From Prevotella sp. UBA3294 (GTDB lineage: Bacteria; Bacteroidota; Bacteroidia; Bacteroidales; Bacteroidaceae), in the NCBI GenBank assembly GCA_002361535.1, contig DETG01000087.1:2175-32181 (forward strand): DNA of 30,007 bases, written 5' to 3'. Positions 1 to 7,597 of the stretch are shown here, one piece after another. A program made the position numbers and the translations under genes. The notes beneath the pieces were generated by a model that saw nothing but the letters and a program-made list of their open reading frames with translations, was not told the origin of the DNA and did no database searches. Each line of letters opens with the position of its first letter. Positions within the stretch are counted from its first letter, which is position 1.

Positions 1-1
1 C

Positions 2-205
2 ACACTGCCCACCCATGGCTATGCCACAGCCTATAGTGGGGTGAATCTCGACAGCTACAACCGGAAGGTAACTTTCCAGCACCTCACCGAAGAAGGCATC
101 CGCAGTATCGGCCCAGCCGTGGAGGTGATGGCAGAGAACGAGCAGCTGATGGCTCATAAGAATGCCATGACAGTGCGCGTTATGCAAGTAGAAAGTGATA
201 AGTAA
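2..205 (+). CDS. hisD: Histidinol dehydrogenase, C-terminal end (partial)
   Basis: The first 67 codons visible, read in frame from base 2 to the TAA at 203-205, give the C-terminus of histidinol dehydrogenase. This enzyme makes the last two oxidations of histidine synthesis (histidinol to histidine, NAD-dependent, Zn enzyme). The segment LPTHGYATAYSGVN near the window edge matches the conserved HisD stretch LPT.G.A...SGL, whose His normally helps bind substrate and metal. The tail RSIGPAVEVMAENEQLMAHKNA is the usual HisD ending (AxxLAxxEGLxAHxxAV). The rest of the gene lies upstream of the window. The gene is followed after 38 bp by hisC in the same direction, as in Bacteroidota his operons. 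The stop codon lies inside the first copy of a 14-bp tandem repeat. Confidence 0.93.
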   Translation, partial: TLPTHGYATAYSGVNLDSYNRKVTFQHLTEEGIRSIGPAVEVMAENEQLMAHKNAMTVRVMQVESDK

Positions 206-230
206 CAAGTGATAAGTAACAAGTAACAAG
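193..230. repeat. 14-bp tandem repeat at the hisD/hisC junction
   Basis: The unit AAGTGATAAGTAAC occurs twice head to tail (193-206 and 207-220) and is followed by a shortened third copy, AAGTAACAAG (221-230). The hisD stop codon TAA (203-205) is in the first unit, so changes in copy number would lengthen the spacer before hisC but not alter the HisD protein. The spacer is otherwise featureless up to the hisC ATG at 244. Confidence 0.85.
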
Positions 231-243
231 TCATCAGTGACCC

Positions 244-1278
244 ATGAAGCGTTTAGAAGAGCTGACAAGAAAGAATATCTGGAACCTCGCCCCTTATAGC
301 AGTGCGAGAAACGAGTATAGCGGTCATGTGGCCCACGTGTTTCTCGATGCCAACGAGAACCCCTATAACCAACCGTTCAACCGTTACCCCGACCCTTTAC
401 AGACAGAGTTGAAAAAACGCATCGCACAGGTGAAAGGAGTGCCCGAAGATTGCATCTTCCTCGGTAACGGAAGTGACGAGGCCATCGACCTGCCCTACCG
501 TTGCTTCACACGCCCCGGTATTGACAACGTGGTAGCCATTGAGCCCACCTATGGCATGTATAAAGTATGTGCTGATATCAATGACGTGGAATACCGTCCG
601 GTATTGCTCGACGATCATTACCAGATCTCTGCGGAAAAGCTCTTGGCGGCTTGTGATGACAAGACGAAGATCATTTGGATCTGCTCACCCAACAACCCCA
701 CGGGTAACAACATCCAACGCGAGGAAATCCTCCGGGTTATCAACCAGTTCGAAGGACTGGTCGTTGTTGACGAGGCCTACAGTGATTTCTCTGCCGAGAA
801 GCCCTTCCGAATGGAACTCAGTCAGCATCCCAACCTCATCGTATTGAACACGTTGAGCAAGGCTTGGGGTTGTGCTGCCATCCGTTTGGGTATGGCTTTT
901 GCACAACCCGCCATCATCGACCTATATAATAAGGTAAAGTATCCATATAATGTCAACCTCCTCACACAGCAGCAGGCTATGGAGGCTCTGAAAGACCCGT
1001 ATGAGGTGGATAAATGGGTGAAGCTGCTCTTGCAGGAGCGGTCGCGCATGATGCAGAATTTCATGCTATTGCCCATCACAGAGAAGATCTACCCCACCGA
1101 TGCCAACTTCTTCCTTGTCAAGGTTCACGATGCCCAGAAGACCTACGACTATCTGGTATCGAAGGGAATCATTGTGCGCAACCGCACACGCGTACAACTC
1201 TGTAAGGATTGTCTGCGCATCACCGTTGGAAACAAATCGGAGAACAACGAATTGCTCGCTGCTCTCCGACAGTTTTGA
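244..1278 (+). CDS. hisC: Histidinol-phosphate aminotransferase
   Basis: This is a PLP-dependent fold-type I (class II) aminotransferase that converts imidazole-acetol phosphate and glutamate to histidinol phosphate. The 344 residues match the usual length of the family (about 345-360). Visible motifs: DANENP (35-40), GNGSDE (74-79, phosphate-binding loop of the cofactor), SPNNPTG (148-154), DEAY (176-179, where Asp holds the pyridine nitrogen and Tyr the ring oxygen), and TLSKAWG with the probable Schiff-base Lys206. Arg-rich C-terminal residues ([10 protein letters not shown]) fit the substrate carboxylate/phosphate contacts. The ATG at 244 is 38 bp after hisD, so the two are probably co-transcribed. 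hisB, which often follows hisC in this phylum, does not; the next gene is convergent. Confidence 0.95.
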   Translation: MKRLEELTRKNIWNLAPYSSARNEYSGHVAHVFLDANENPYNQPFNRYPDPLQTELKKRIAQVKGVPEDCIFLGNGSDEAIDLPYRCFTRPGIDNVVAIEPTYGMYKVCADINDVEYRPVLLDDHYQISAEKLLAACDDKTKIIWICSPNNPTGNNIQREEILRVINQFEGLVVVDEAYSDFSAEKPFRMELSQHPNLIVLNTLSKAWGCAAIRLGMAFAQPAIIDLYNKVKYPYNVNLLTQQQAMEALKDPYEVDKWVKLLLQERSRMMQNFMLLPITEKIYPTDANFFLVKVHDAQKTYDYLVSKGIIVRNRTRVQLCKDCLRITVGNKSENNELLAALRQF

Positions 1279-1331
1279 TGAGATTTCGAGATTTCGAAAT
1301 AAAATAATTTCGATATATCGATATAACGAAT
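1279..1331. other. Convergent intergenic spacer with AT-rich palindromes
   Basis: hisC (+) and the dipeptidase gene (-) end 53 bp apart. The spacer holds two short perfect palindromes, ATTTCGAAAT (1291-1300) and TATATCGATATA (1314-1325), within repeated GATTTCGA-like sequence. They could act as a weak bidirectional terminator. There is no GC-rich stem followed by a T-run, so the terminator role is only a guess. Confidence 0.3.
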
Positions 1332-2996
1332 TTATTCCTCAGGCACCGCAAAGCGGTCGCCTGTGGTTTCTACCAATTGCTTTGCCACCTTCTCGGGATA
1401 CCCAGTGCGTTTCACGGTAGCCCCCAGTCCTGTGGCTGTACGCAGGAATTTCCCGTCTTTCTCTGGTTTCACTACCATATCGTTGTATTTCACCACTAAA
1501 TACCATCCCAACTGTTTCCATCGAGCCAGCATCTGCTGTGCCTTCTCTATACCGTAGTTGTTCAGGTAATACACAGCCTCGGCAGGGTTCTTCTCATAGA
1601 GAGCCAGAGCCTTCTCCTCCACCCCTTTCTGTGCAGCGAAGTAGGAATTGTCTAAGGAGTCGCGCACCTCTTTCAGTGACGGGAACATCTGCGAGTACCG
1701 GGGATACACCATGTTACTCACCCAGTTGCATACCCAGAAGGCGTTCTTGTCTGAGAAGGTCACGTCATCAGCCCCAGGTGTGTGGTAGCATTCCGGCCGT
1801 CGGGTAGAACTGCAATAGATAGGCGTATAGGCCACCATGTTACCGTCGTCGTTGCCGAACCAGATGATGCCACCGATGGCATTGGGCAGCCATGAGCGCA
1901 GCTGACACACATACGAGAATCCCGCCTGTTGTGTAGAGATGGGGCGTTCGTTGAAATACTTCTTATCGCCCACCTTGAAACTTAGCGGTGTGATGCGGTA
2001 AGGCATCTCCCACAGTCCCTGTCCCATGTCGTTACTCAGATCGAAGGGTGTTCCTTCGTAGTGGTCCCTCATACATGCCTCCATATCCTGCAGACTCACC
2101 TTTTTGTTCGGTACAATCCAAAGCGGCATCGGCTCCGCATTCTTCACGATTCCCGCAGCATAATCCACATAACGGTCCATGTCGTCAGAGAAATGATTGA
2201 AGAAGCTCCACACACGAGCCTCACAGGCACGTCTCCCAGAGAAGTCGGGATAGGCAAAGGCATCGTTGAACGAGAACTCTGCATCCTTACCACTGAACCA
2301 CCCCATGTCGCGGGCATATTGGATCATACCTTTGGAAAACATCACATTCTTCTTGTCTTTCTGGTTAAAGGTACGGATCCTGCTCTGGTTGGCATGAGCA
2401 CAGATACAGTCATCAGGGATGCGCAGAGCCACCCATACCACACGTGGTGCCTTGGCGGTATGGTATTTTGTTCCCGGGGTGCCCGTTCCCATCATCTCCA
2501 TGATCCAAGCCTCGTTGGGATCACAGATGGTGAATGTCTCTCCCTCAGAGTTATATCCGTATTTCTCTGCCAGTGACGTCATCACGAGGATGGCCTCCCG
2601 TGCAGTCTTTGCCCGTTGCAGTCCGAGATACATCAGACTGCCATAGTCGATGACTCCCGTGGTATCTACCATCTCCTCACGCCCGCCGAAGGTTGTTTCT
2701 CCAATAGACACCTGATACTCATTGATATTTCCGATCACATTATATGTCACGGGTGCCTCGGGGATCCATCCGTGGTTCACATCCGTGTCGTAGTCGATGA
2801 TCCATCGTTTCTCATCGGCAGCATGTTTCCCTGCCGGATAGTGGCACAGACCAGTAAACATACCATAGCTATCAGCACTGTATGTGCAGAACACACTGCC
2901 ATCGGTGGTGGCATTCTTTCCAGCAATGAGGTTGGTGCACGCTGAGGCATAAACTCCTGCGCACAGCATGCCGAAGGTCAAAAATAGTTTTTTCAT
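1332..2996 (-). CDS. Secreted C69-family dipeptidase
   Basis: The 554-residue protein begins with a lipoprotein-like or Sec signal (KKLFLTFGMLCAGVYASA) and then CTNLIAGKNATTDGS. In family C69 (PepD type) an N-terminal Cys, exposed by processing, is the nucleophile; Lactobacillus PepD starts similarly with ACT..LVGK.A..DGS. Here Cys20 would be both the first residue after signal cleavage and the nucleophile. Further family features are the stretch ETTFGGREE, a run FTICDPNEAWIMEMMG, and Asn/Trp-rich segments in the C-terminal half. The likely role is hydrolysis of dipeptides in the periplasm or at the outer membrane as part of peptide feeding. It lies 25 bp downstream of the M23 peptidase gene on the same strand, so the two are probably co-expressed. 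The Cys20 could alternatively be lipidated; ASAC is close to a lipobox, which would compete with its catalytic use. Confidence 0.9.
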   Translation of the reverse strand: MKKLFLTFGMLCAGVYASACTNLIAGKNATTDGSVFCTYSADSYGMFTGLCHYPAGKHAADEKRWIIDYDTDVNHGWIPEAPVTYNVIGNINEYQVSIGETTFGGREEMVDTTGVIDYGSLMYLGLQRAKTAREAILVMTSLAEKYGYNSEGETFTICDPNEAWIMEMMGTGTPGTKYHTAKAPRVVWVALRIPDDCICAHANQSRIRTFNQKDKKNVMFSKGMIQYARDMGWFSGKDAEFSFNDAFAYPDFSGRRACEARVWSFFNHFSDDMDRYVDYAAGIVKNAEPMPLWIVPNKKVSLQDMEACMRDHYEGTPFDLSNDMGQGLWEMPYRITPLSFKVGDKKYFNERPISTQQAGFSYVCQLRSWLPNAIGGIIWFGNDDGNMVAYTPIYCSSTRRPECYHTPGADDVTFSDKNAFWVCNWVSNMVYPRYSQMFPSLKEVRDSLDNSYFAAQKGVEEKALALYEKNPAEAVYYLNNYGIEKAQQMLARWKQLGWYLVVKYNDMVVKPEKDGKFLRTATGLGATVKRTGYPEKVAKQLVETTGDRFAVPEE

Positions 2997-3021
2997 CTGA
3001 TATACATTTGTTGTAGATTAT

Positions 3022-4437
3022 TTATTCTCTATCGTTCGTGGATTTACTGTATCCGATCTCATAGGTCATTCCCAAATCGCGCACCTTTCCTGTCACCCAT
3101 CCTTCGTGGTAGGTAGCTTCGATCTCTCGCTCTCCCTCACAGAGGATACACAGACGAGCGGTGTCGGCAACACTCCTATCAAGCCGTATCGAGAGTACCG
3201 CACTATCGAAGAGGGGGTACGACACATCGTAGAATCGATAGGCATCGGAGAGCGCATGGGTATGACGGATCACGACAGGCGTCATCTGCACGTCATCGGG
3301 AAGCAGTCCGGGACGTACCACCAATTGCACGCCAGGCATCTGAAAATAGTTCATTCTGTCCCAGTGGAGCACCCATGGTGCATGTAACTGTCGCGAAGGA
3401 GGGATTATCTGTTGCTTTCCTCTCACGGTAAACGAATACTGTGACTGGTTTCCGAAAAAATCCGTCAGTGTATAGACAAAGTGATAGTCTTTCTCCTGAT
3501 TGAATTCCACGACACCCCTGTTCCCATCGGCTTTCAGGATCGGCAATGTGTTCCCCGGTTCGATAAACGACTTCATGAACCATACCCCCGCATAGCGGAA
3601 AAAGGGATAGTCACCCCATGAGTTCACCATCCTGTTACAGCGCATAGGCACATGGTCAACGACAGCCGAGAACACCACGTTTCCGTCAACGCTCAGCTCC
3701 GTCTTCCGCACGCCATATTTATTATACGACTCCTCCATATAGTCGTTCGCCCAGATGCCGAAGCCCACCTTACCCCAGGCCGTGAAAGGCTGACTGAGAT
3801 GATGTGCATGGAAAGAGAATGACTGTTGCTGGGACGTCCCGTTGAACACCCCCTCGCCCGTCATGGGATAAGCCTTAAAGGCATGAGCCATAGGTGGTGT
3901 GCTGTCTTTGATCAGGTTTGGTATCACATCCATGGGATCCACCATGTTCCAGGTGCGTGTCTCATGCACCTCCAAATGCAGGTGGGGAGCCTGACTGCTT
4001 CCTGTGTTCCCGCTGGTGGCGATGAGCTGGCCCTGTGCCACAGGGTATTCCGTTGGTGCGAGATGGATATCCGCAGGAGTGGAGGGATTTTTGTATTCAT
4101 CGATGACATCCCGCTGCCCATGATCCCTGCGGTAACGGCTCACGGCGGCACGTAATACCGGATGGAGCCCTTTCAGGTGACAATACACACTGGTGTAGCC
4201 GTTCGGATGCTGCACATACACCGCATTACCAAAGCCATAGAGTCCGATGGTGATACGGCACACATATCCTTCCCCGATGGCAAAGATCGGCTTTCCCACA
4301 GACTGTCCTGTCTTGATGTCAAGACCGCCATGGAAATGGTGTGGCCGTGGCTCACCAAAATTGCCCGCCAATGTGACAGGGTAATTGACGGGCGATTGAA
4401 ACTGCAGCGCAGCAGCCAGAAAGAGTGCCGCTAACAT
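3022..4437 (-). CDS. M23-family metallopeptidase (LytM/peptidoglycan endopeptidase-like)
   Basis: A 471-residue protein with a short hydrophobic leader (residues 1-12) and an M23 (lysostaphin/LytM) domain at its N-terminus, about residues 18-160. Zn ligands can be placed: HGGLD (His36 and Asp40), His87 in YCHL, and His152/His154 in HLHLE. All the usual metal and catalytic positions are present, so it should be an active endopeptidase cutting peptide cross-links or Gly-containing peptides in the cell wall. Residues 160-471 are a beta-rich tail I do not recognise. The ATG (4437-4435) lies inside the last codons of nadC; the genes overlap by 7 bp, which argues for translational coupling. Upstream nadC is metabolically unrelated. 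The C69 dipeptidase follows downstream. Confidence 0.9.
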   Translation of the reverse strand: MLAALFLAAALQFQSPVNYPVTLAGNFGEPRPHHFHGGLDIKTGQSVGKPIFAIGEGYVCRITIGLYGFGNAVYVQHPNGYTSVYCHLKGLHPVLRAAVSRYRRDHGQRDVIDEYKNPSTPADIHLAPTEYPVAQGQLIATSGNTGSSQAPHLHLEVHETRTWNMVDPMDVIPNLIKDSTPPMAHAFKAYPMTGEGVFNGTSQQQSFSFHAHHLSQPFTAWGKVGFGIWANDYMEESYNKYGVRKTELSVDGNVVFSAVVDHVPMRCNRMVNSWGDYPFFRYAGVWFMKSFIEPGNTLPILKADGNRGVVEFNQEKDYHFVYTLTDFFGNQSQYSFTVRGKQQIIPPSRQLHAPWVLHWDRMNYFQMPGVQLVVRPGLLPDDVQMTPVVIRHTHALSDAYRFYDVSYPLFDSAVLSIRLDRSVADTARLCILCEGEREIEATYHEGWVTGKVRDLGMTYEIGYSKSTNDRE

Positions 4438-5285
4438 GCCTTAAAGCTCATGTCGAGCCCTTTCACCGAATGGGTGAGTGCTCCCACGGAGACAAAATCG
4501 ACGCCACACTCTGCATAGTCGCGTATCGTGTCGAAGGTGATGCCGCCACTCGACTCCGTCTCATACTGCCCATTGATGATCTCTACCGCCTTCTTCGTGT
4601 CGGCCACCGAGAAGTTATCCAGCATGATACGGTTCACGCCACCACAATCGAGCACCTGTTGCAGCTCGTCGAAATTTCTCACCTCTATCTCAATCTTCAG
4701 GTCAAGTCCCTTAGCCTTGAGATACTCATGACATCGGTTGATGGCATTGGCGATACCACCTGAGAAATCCACATGGTTGTCCTTCAGGAGAATCATGTCA
4801 AACAGTCCGATACGGTGGTTCACGCCGCCGCCGATTTTCACGGCTTGTTTCTCCAACATGCGCATGCCCGGGGTAGTCTTTCTGGTGTCGAGCACATGGG
4901 TATGTGTACCCTCCAATCGTTTCACGTAACGATTTGTCATCGTGGCAATACCACTCATACGCTGCATGATGTTCAACATCAGTCGTTCCGTCTGTAGCAA
5001 TGAGCGTACCTTACCTGTGACGATCATCGCCACATCCCCTTTCTTCACCGGGGTACCATCCTCCATAAGCACCTCCACCTGCATGGTGGGATCGAAACGT
5101 GCGAACACCTTCTTCGCCACTTCCACACCGGCCAAGATCCCATCTTCCTTGATGAGCAGACGACTCTTTCCCATGGCATCCTCAGGGATGCAGCACAACG
5201 TGGTATGGTCACCGTCACCAATATCCTCGGCAAAAGAGAGATCAATCAGGCGATCTTCCAATTCATTTACAGACAACATAGGCAT
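4431..5285 (-). CDS. nadC: Nicotinate-nucleotide pyrophosphorylase (carboxylating), quinolinate phosphoribosyltransferase
   Basis: NadC makes nicotinate mononucleotide, CO2 and PPi from quinolinate and PRPP in de novo NAD synthesis, in the cytosol. The 284 residues match the family length. Motifs: HTRK-like DTRKTTPGMR (133-142) and GGGVNHR (152-158), which contact quinolinate and phosphate, LLKDNH (166-171) and the C-terminal ISVGALTHS-like sequence VSVGALTHSVKGLDMS. The start is uncertain by two codons: MPMLSVNELE has a second Met at position 3. The stop of the upstream outer-membrane protein gene is 5 bp before this start and the downstream M23 gene overlaps it, so nadC sits in the middle of a tight operon. 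nadA and nadB are not in the window. Confidence 0.94.
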   Translation of the reverse strand: MPMLSVNELEDRLIDLSFAEDIGDGDHTTLCCIPEDAMGKSRLLIKEDGILAGVEVAKKVFARFDPTMQVEVLMEDGTPVKKGDVAMIVTGKVRSLLQTERLMLNIMQRMSGIATMTNRYVKRLEGTHTHVLDTRKTTPGMRMLEKQAVKIGGGVNHRIGLFDMILLKDNHVDFSGGIANAINRCHEYLKAKGLDLKIEIEVRNFDELQQVLDCGGVNRIMLDNFSVADTKKAVEIINGQYETESSGGITFDTIRDYAECGVDFVSVGALTHSVKGLDMSFKAC

Positions 5286-5290
5286 TAGGA

Positions 5291-5800
5291 TTAGAGATAG
5301 ACACCGATTCCGAGCTTCAGACCGATTCTGCTATAGTCAGAATGTCTCTTAAAACTCTGGTTATAATATATGGAAGGCTCTACCGTGACGGTTCTGCTCA
5401 GGAAGAAGGCATAGCCCACCTCCACGCCGGGCATCACATCGTTATAGCTCTTAAAACCATGCACGTAGTTCACCTTCGCACCAAGGAACAATCCATTCTG
5501 CTCGATGTAATAACGTCCGCCCACACCTGCCAAGAGTGAGTGACATTTGTCGTCAGAGCAGTCAAGACCAGCCTCGGCAGTGATCATCAGGTTATCAAGT
5601 GCCAGGTATCCAACATGCGCGGAACCAGCAGCCTTGAAATTGTCGATACCACTATAGCTCAGGTCAAGACCTGTCAGCGAGGCACCCACATAGAATTTTC
5701 CCTCCGAGAAAGGAGTCGTACTTCTGTTTGAACGGTAATACTGTGCCTGTACGGCCATTGTCGTCGTTGCAACGATGAGGAATACTAAAAATCTCTTCAT
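5291..5800 (-). CDS. Small outer-membrane beta-barrel protein
   Basis: The protein has 169 residues with a clear Sec signal (residues 1-19, ending VQA before Q), then alternating hydrophobic and polar strands ending in aromatic residues: KFYVGASLTGLDLSY, GSAHVGYLALDNLMITAEAGL, GGRYYIEQNGLFLGAKVNY, VEVGYAFFLSRTVTVEPSIYYN, GLKLGIGVYL. This is the pattern of an eight-stranded outer-membrane barrel of the OmpA/OmpW/OMP_b-brl type, full length at this size. No ligand or function can be assigned. It is the first gene of a run on the minus strand, with nadC only 5 bp after its stop. No consensus promoter is visible in the 55 bp between it and the end of cstA, so it may share transcription with cstA. 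Confidence 0.8.
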   Translation of the reverse strand: MKRFLVFLIVATTTMAVQAQYYRSNRSTTPFSEGKFYVGASLTGLDLSYSGIDNFKAAGSAHVGYLALDNLMITAEAGLDCSDDKCHSLLAGVGGRYYIEQNGLFLGAKVNYVHGFKSYNDVMPGVEVGYAFFLSRTVTVEPSIYYNQSFKRHSDYSRIGLKLGIGVYL

Positions 5801-5843
5801 GATTTATACAGTTTAAAAATAATCTTTAATGTCTCTATTATTC

Positions 5844-5857
5844 AATAATATATTATT
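5844..5857. other. 14-bp perfect palindrome at the cstA stop codon
   Basis: AATAATATATTATT is its own reverse complement and overlaps the first bases of the cstA stop region (TAA at 5858-5856). The spacer to the next gene (5801-5855) is very AT-rich. It might be a weak transcript-end hairpin or simply AT-rich chance sequence. Confidence 0.3.
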
Positions 5858-7286
5858 AATTTTTCACCTCTCTTCTATACCATCCGCAGAACCAAGCCAC
5901 GGCAATGATCAGGGCAGTTCCTCCCACGGCATAGCCCACCGTCATGTCGAAGCCGAATGCATTCTTTGAGATCATCAGGAAAGTGGAGCACACCACCGTC
6001 ATGAAGAGTGCCGGCAGCAGCGTTACCCAGAAAGGTTTGCGCTCACGTACCAGATACACCGTAATAGCCCAGAGGGTGAACACCGCCAATGTCTGGTTGG
6101 CCCAACCGAAATAGCTCCAGATAACATTGAAGCCATCAGGGTTCTCGATGTTATAGAACAGCAGGAGCAAGGTAGCTCCGAACAGCGGGATACAGATCCA
6201 GATACGTTTCATGATGGATTTCTGATCCAGATGAATAAACTCAGCGATGATCAGTCGGGCTGAGCGGAGGGCCGTATCTCCACTGGTGATCGGAGCAGCC
6301 ACCACACCGAGTAACGCAAGGATACCACCGAAGGTCCCCAGCCATCCCTGGCTCACCGTCGTCACCACCTCAGGGGCTTGCAGCGTAAGGGGCTGTCCTA
6401 AATCCTGCGCTGCCCCGCCATAGAAGAAATACATCGACACCGTAGCCCAGATCAAAGCCACCAGTCCTTCGGTGATCATCGCACCGTAAAACATCGGACG
6501 TCCCATCTTCTCACTTTTCACACAACGTGCCATCAACGGGGTCTGTGTAGCATGAAAGCCACTGATGGCACCACAGGCGATGGTGATAAACAGTGCCGGG
6601 AAGATCGGTGTGGTGAAACCTTCACCGCTGATGCCGTCGTAGAGTTCAGGCAGCGCCGGCCATTTTATGAACAACACTGCCATCAAGGCCACGGCCATGA
6701 ACAGCATGGAGATAGCGAACAGGGGATAGATCTTTCCGATGATCTTATCGATGGGAAGCATCGTGGCAATGATATAATAAACAAAGATAATCCCACACCA
6801 AATATATACCCACGTAAGACCATCGCTGCACATCTTACCCAGGATCAGGGCAGGACTATATACAAACACCGCGCCCACCATCATTAACAGGAAGACGGAG
6901 AACACCAGCATCACGTTCTTCGTGGTCTTACCTAAATAACGGCCAATCAGTTCGGGTTGTCCGGCACCATCGTTACGCATGGAGAGCATGCCACTCAGGT
7001 AGTCGTGCACCGCGCCGGCGAAGATACAGCCAAGCACGATCCACAGGTAGGCGGCAGGCCCGAACTTCGCACCCATGATAGCACCGAAGATCGGACCCGT
7101 TCCCGCAATGTTCAGGAACTGGATCATAAAGATCTTCCACCCGGGAAGAACAATAAAATCAACGCCGTCGGACTTGGCCACCGCCGGTGTCACACGGTCA
7201 TCGGGACCAAACACCTTCTCGATAAACTTCCCGTAGAACACATAGCCTACGACCAATGCAAGAAGACTCAAAGTAAATGTAACCAT
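5856..7286 (-). CDS. cstA: CstA-family carbon starvation / peptide or pyruvate transporter
   Basis: A 476-residue polytopic membrane protein with about 13 hydrophobic segments. The N-terminal half has the CstA signature: YGKFIEKVFG, then FLNIAGTGPIFGAIMGAKFGP, a loop with DYLSGMLSMRN, and GRYLG. Proven CstA/BtsT proteins of enterobacteria (about 700 residues) import peptides or pyruvate; this is the short form common in Bacteroidota, lacking the long C-terminal part, so the substrate cannot be stated. A central stretch SGFHATQTPLMARCVKSEKMGR and GDTALRSARLIIAE are also typical of the family. The gene starts 36 bp after a perfect promoter and is followed, after 55 bp, by the outer-membrane barrel gene on the same strand. 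Confidence 0.9.
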   Translation of the reverse strand: MVTFTLSLLALVVGYVFYGKFIEKVFGPDDRVTPAVAKSDGVDFIVLPGWKIFMIQFLNIAGTGPIFGAIMGAKFGPAAYLWIVLGCIFAGAVHDYLSGMLSMRNDGAGQPELIGRYLGKTTKNVMLVFSVFLLMMVGAVFVYSPALILGKMCSDGLTWVYIWCGIIFVYYIIATMLPIDKIIGKIYPLFAISMLFMAVALMAVLFIKWPALPELYDGISGEGFTTPIFPALFITIACGAISGFHATQTPLMARCVKSEKMGRPMFYGAMITEGLVALIWATVSMYFFYGGAAQDLGQPLTLQAPEVVTTVSQGWLGTFGGILALLGVVAAPITSGDTALRSARLIIAEFIHLDQKSIMKRIWICIPLFGATLLLLFYNIENPDGFNVIWSYFGWANQTLAVFTLWAITVYLVRERKPFWVTLLPALFMTVVCSTFLMISKNAFGFDMTVGYAVGGTALIIAVAWFCGWYRREVKN

Positions 7287-7328
7287 TGCTTTCTATGCTT
7301 TATTCCACTGATTTGTTATTAATCTATG

Positions 7329-7360
7329 CAAAGGTACAAATAAATTTTGATTCAACCAAA
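7329..7360 (-). promoter_or_regulatory. Bacteroidota-type promoter for cstA
   Basis: Read on the minus strand there is TTTG (7360-7357), 20 bp, then TACCTTTG (7336-7329). This fits the Bacteroidota sigma-ABfr consensus TTTG-N19-21-TAnnTTTG exactly. Transcription would begin near 7322, giving a leader of about 36 nt before the cstA ATG at 7286. Confidence 0.8.
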
Positions 7361-7456
7361 AGATATAGGACTTTTGATTTGAAGAATCACAGAAATGCCC
7401 AATCTTTTTTCATTGGATGGAAACAAACCGTCATATCCTTCTTTCCAAAGATGGGT

Positions 7457-7474
7457 GACACAAAGGTTTGTGTC
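7457..7474. other. 18-bp inverted repeat between the cstA and GHL10 promoters
   Basis: GACACAAA and TTTGTGTC (8-bp arms) flank a GG centre. The symmetry continues imperfectly outward (ATGGGT on the left, ATCCCA on the right). It lies about 97 bp upstream of the cstA -33 element and 74 bp upstream of the GHL10 -33 element, so it could be an operator for either divergent gene, or the hairpin of a short transcript. The rest of the 311-bp gap between the two genes holds the two promoters and nothing else I can identify. Confidence 0.4.
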
Positions 7475-7531
7475 TATCCCAAGAAAAGAGTGGCAAGAAG
7501 GATTTTGTAAGTCAGAGCCCTCTTTCTCTCT

Positions 7532-7558
7532 GAAATGCCTAAATATATTTGGCATTTC
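7532..7558. promoter_or_regulatory. Near-perfect 27-bp palindrome, candidate operator
   Basis: GAAATGCC (7532-7539) is mirrored by GGCATTTC (7551-7558). Between them is T followed by AAATATATTT (7541-7550), which is itself a perfect palindrome. The right arm includes the TTTG of the -33 promoter element, so a dimeric protein bound here would block or reposition RNA polymerase at the GHL10 gene. Confidence 0.5.
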
Positions 7559-7579
7559 TCTCGTTTTTTTGTACTTTTG
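7548..7579 (+). promoter_or_regulatory. Bacteroidota-type promoter for the GHL10 gene
   Basis: TTTG (7548-7551), 20 bp, then TACTTTTG (7572-7579) is an exact match to the phylum consensus. Transcription should start near 7586, about 12 nt before the ATG at 7598. This decides the gene start, because an in-frame ATG at 7535 would lie upstream of the transcript. Confidence 0.8.
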
Positions 7580-7597
7580 CACGCAAAAACCAGTAAA

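Noticed and set aside
1279..1331. Strong bidirectional rho-independent terminator
   Set aside because: Palindromes are AT-rich, short and not followed by a T-run; recorded only as a weak possibility.
7535..7597. Longer N-terminus for the GHL10 protein
   Set aside because: The start would lie upstream of the predicted transcript start and before a clear signal peptide that begins at 7598.
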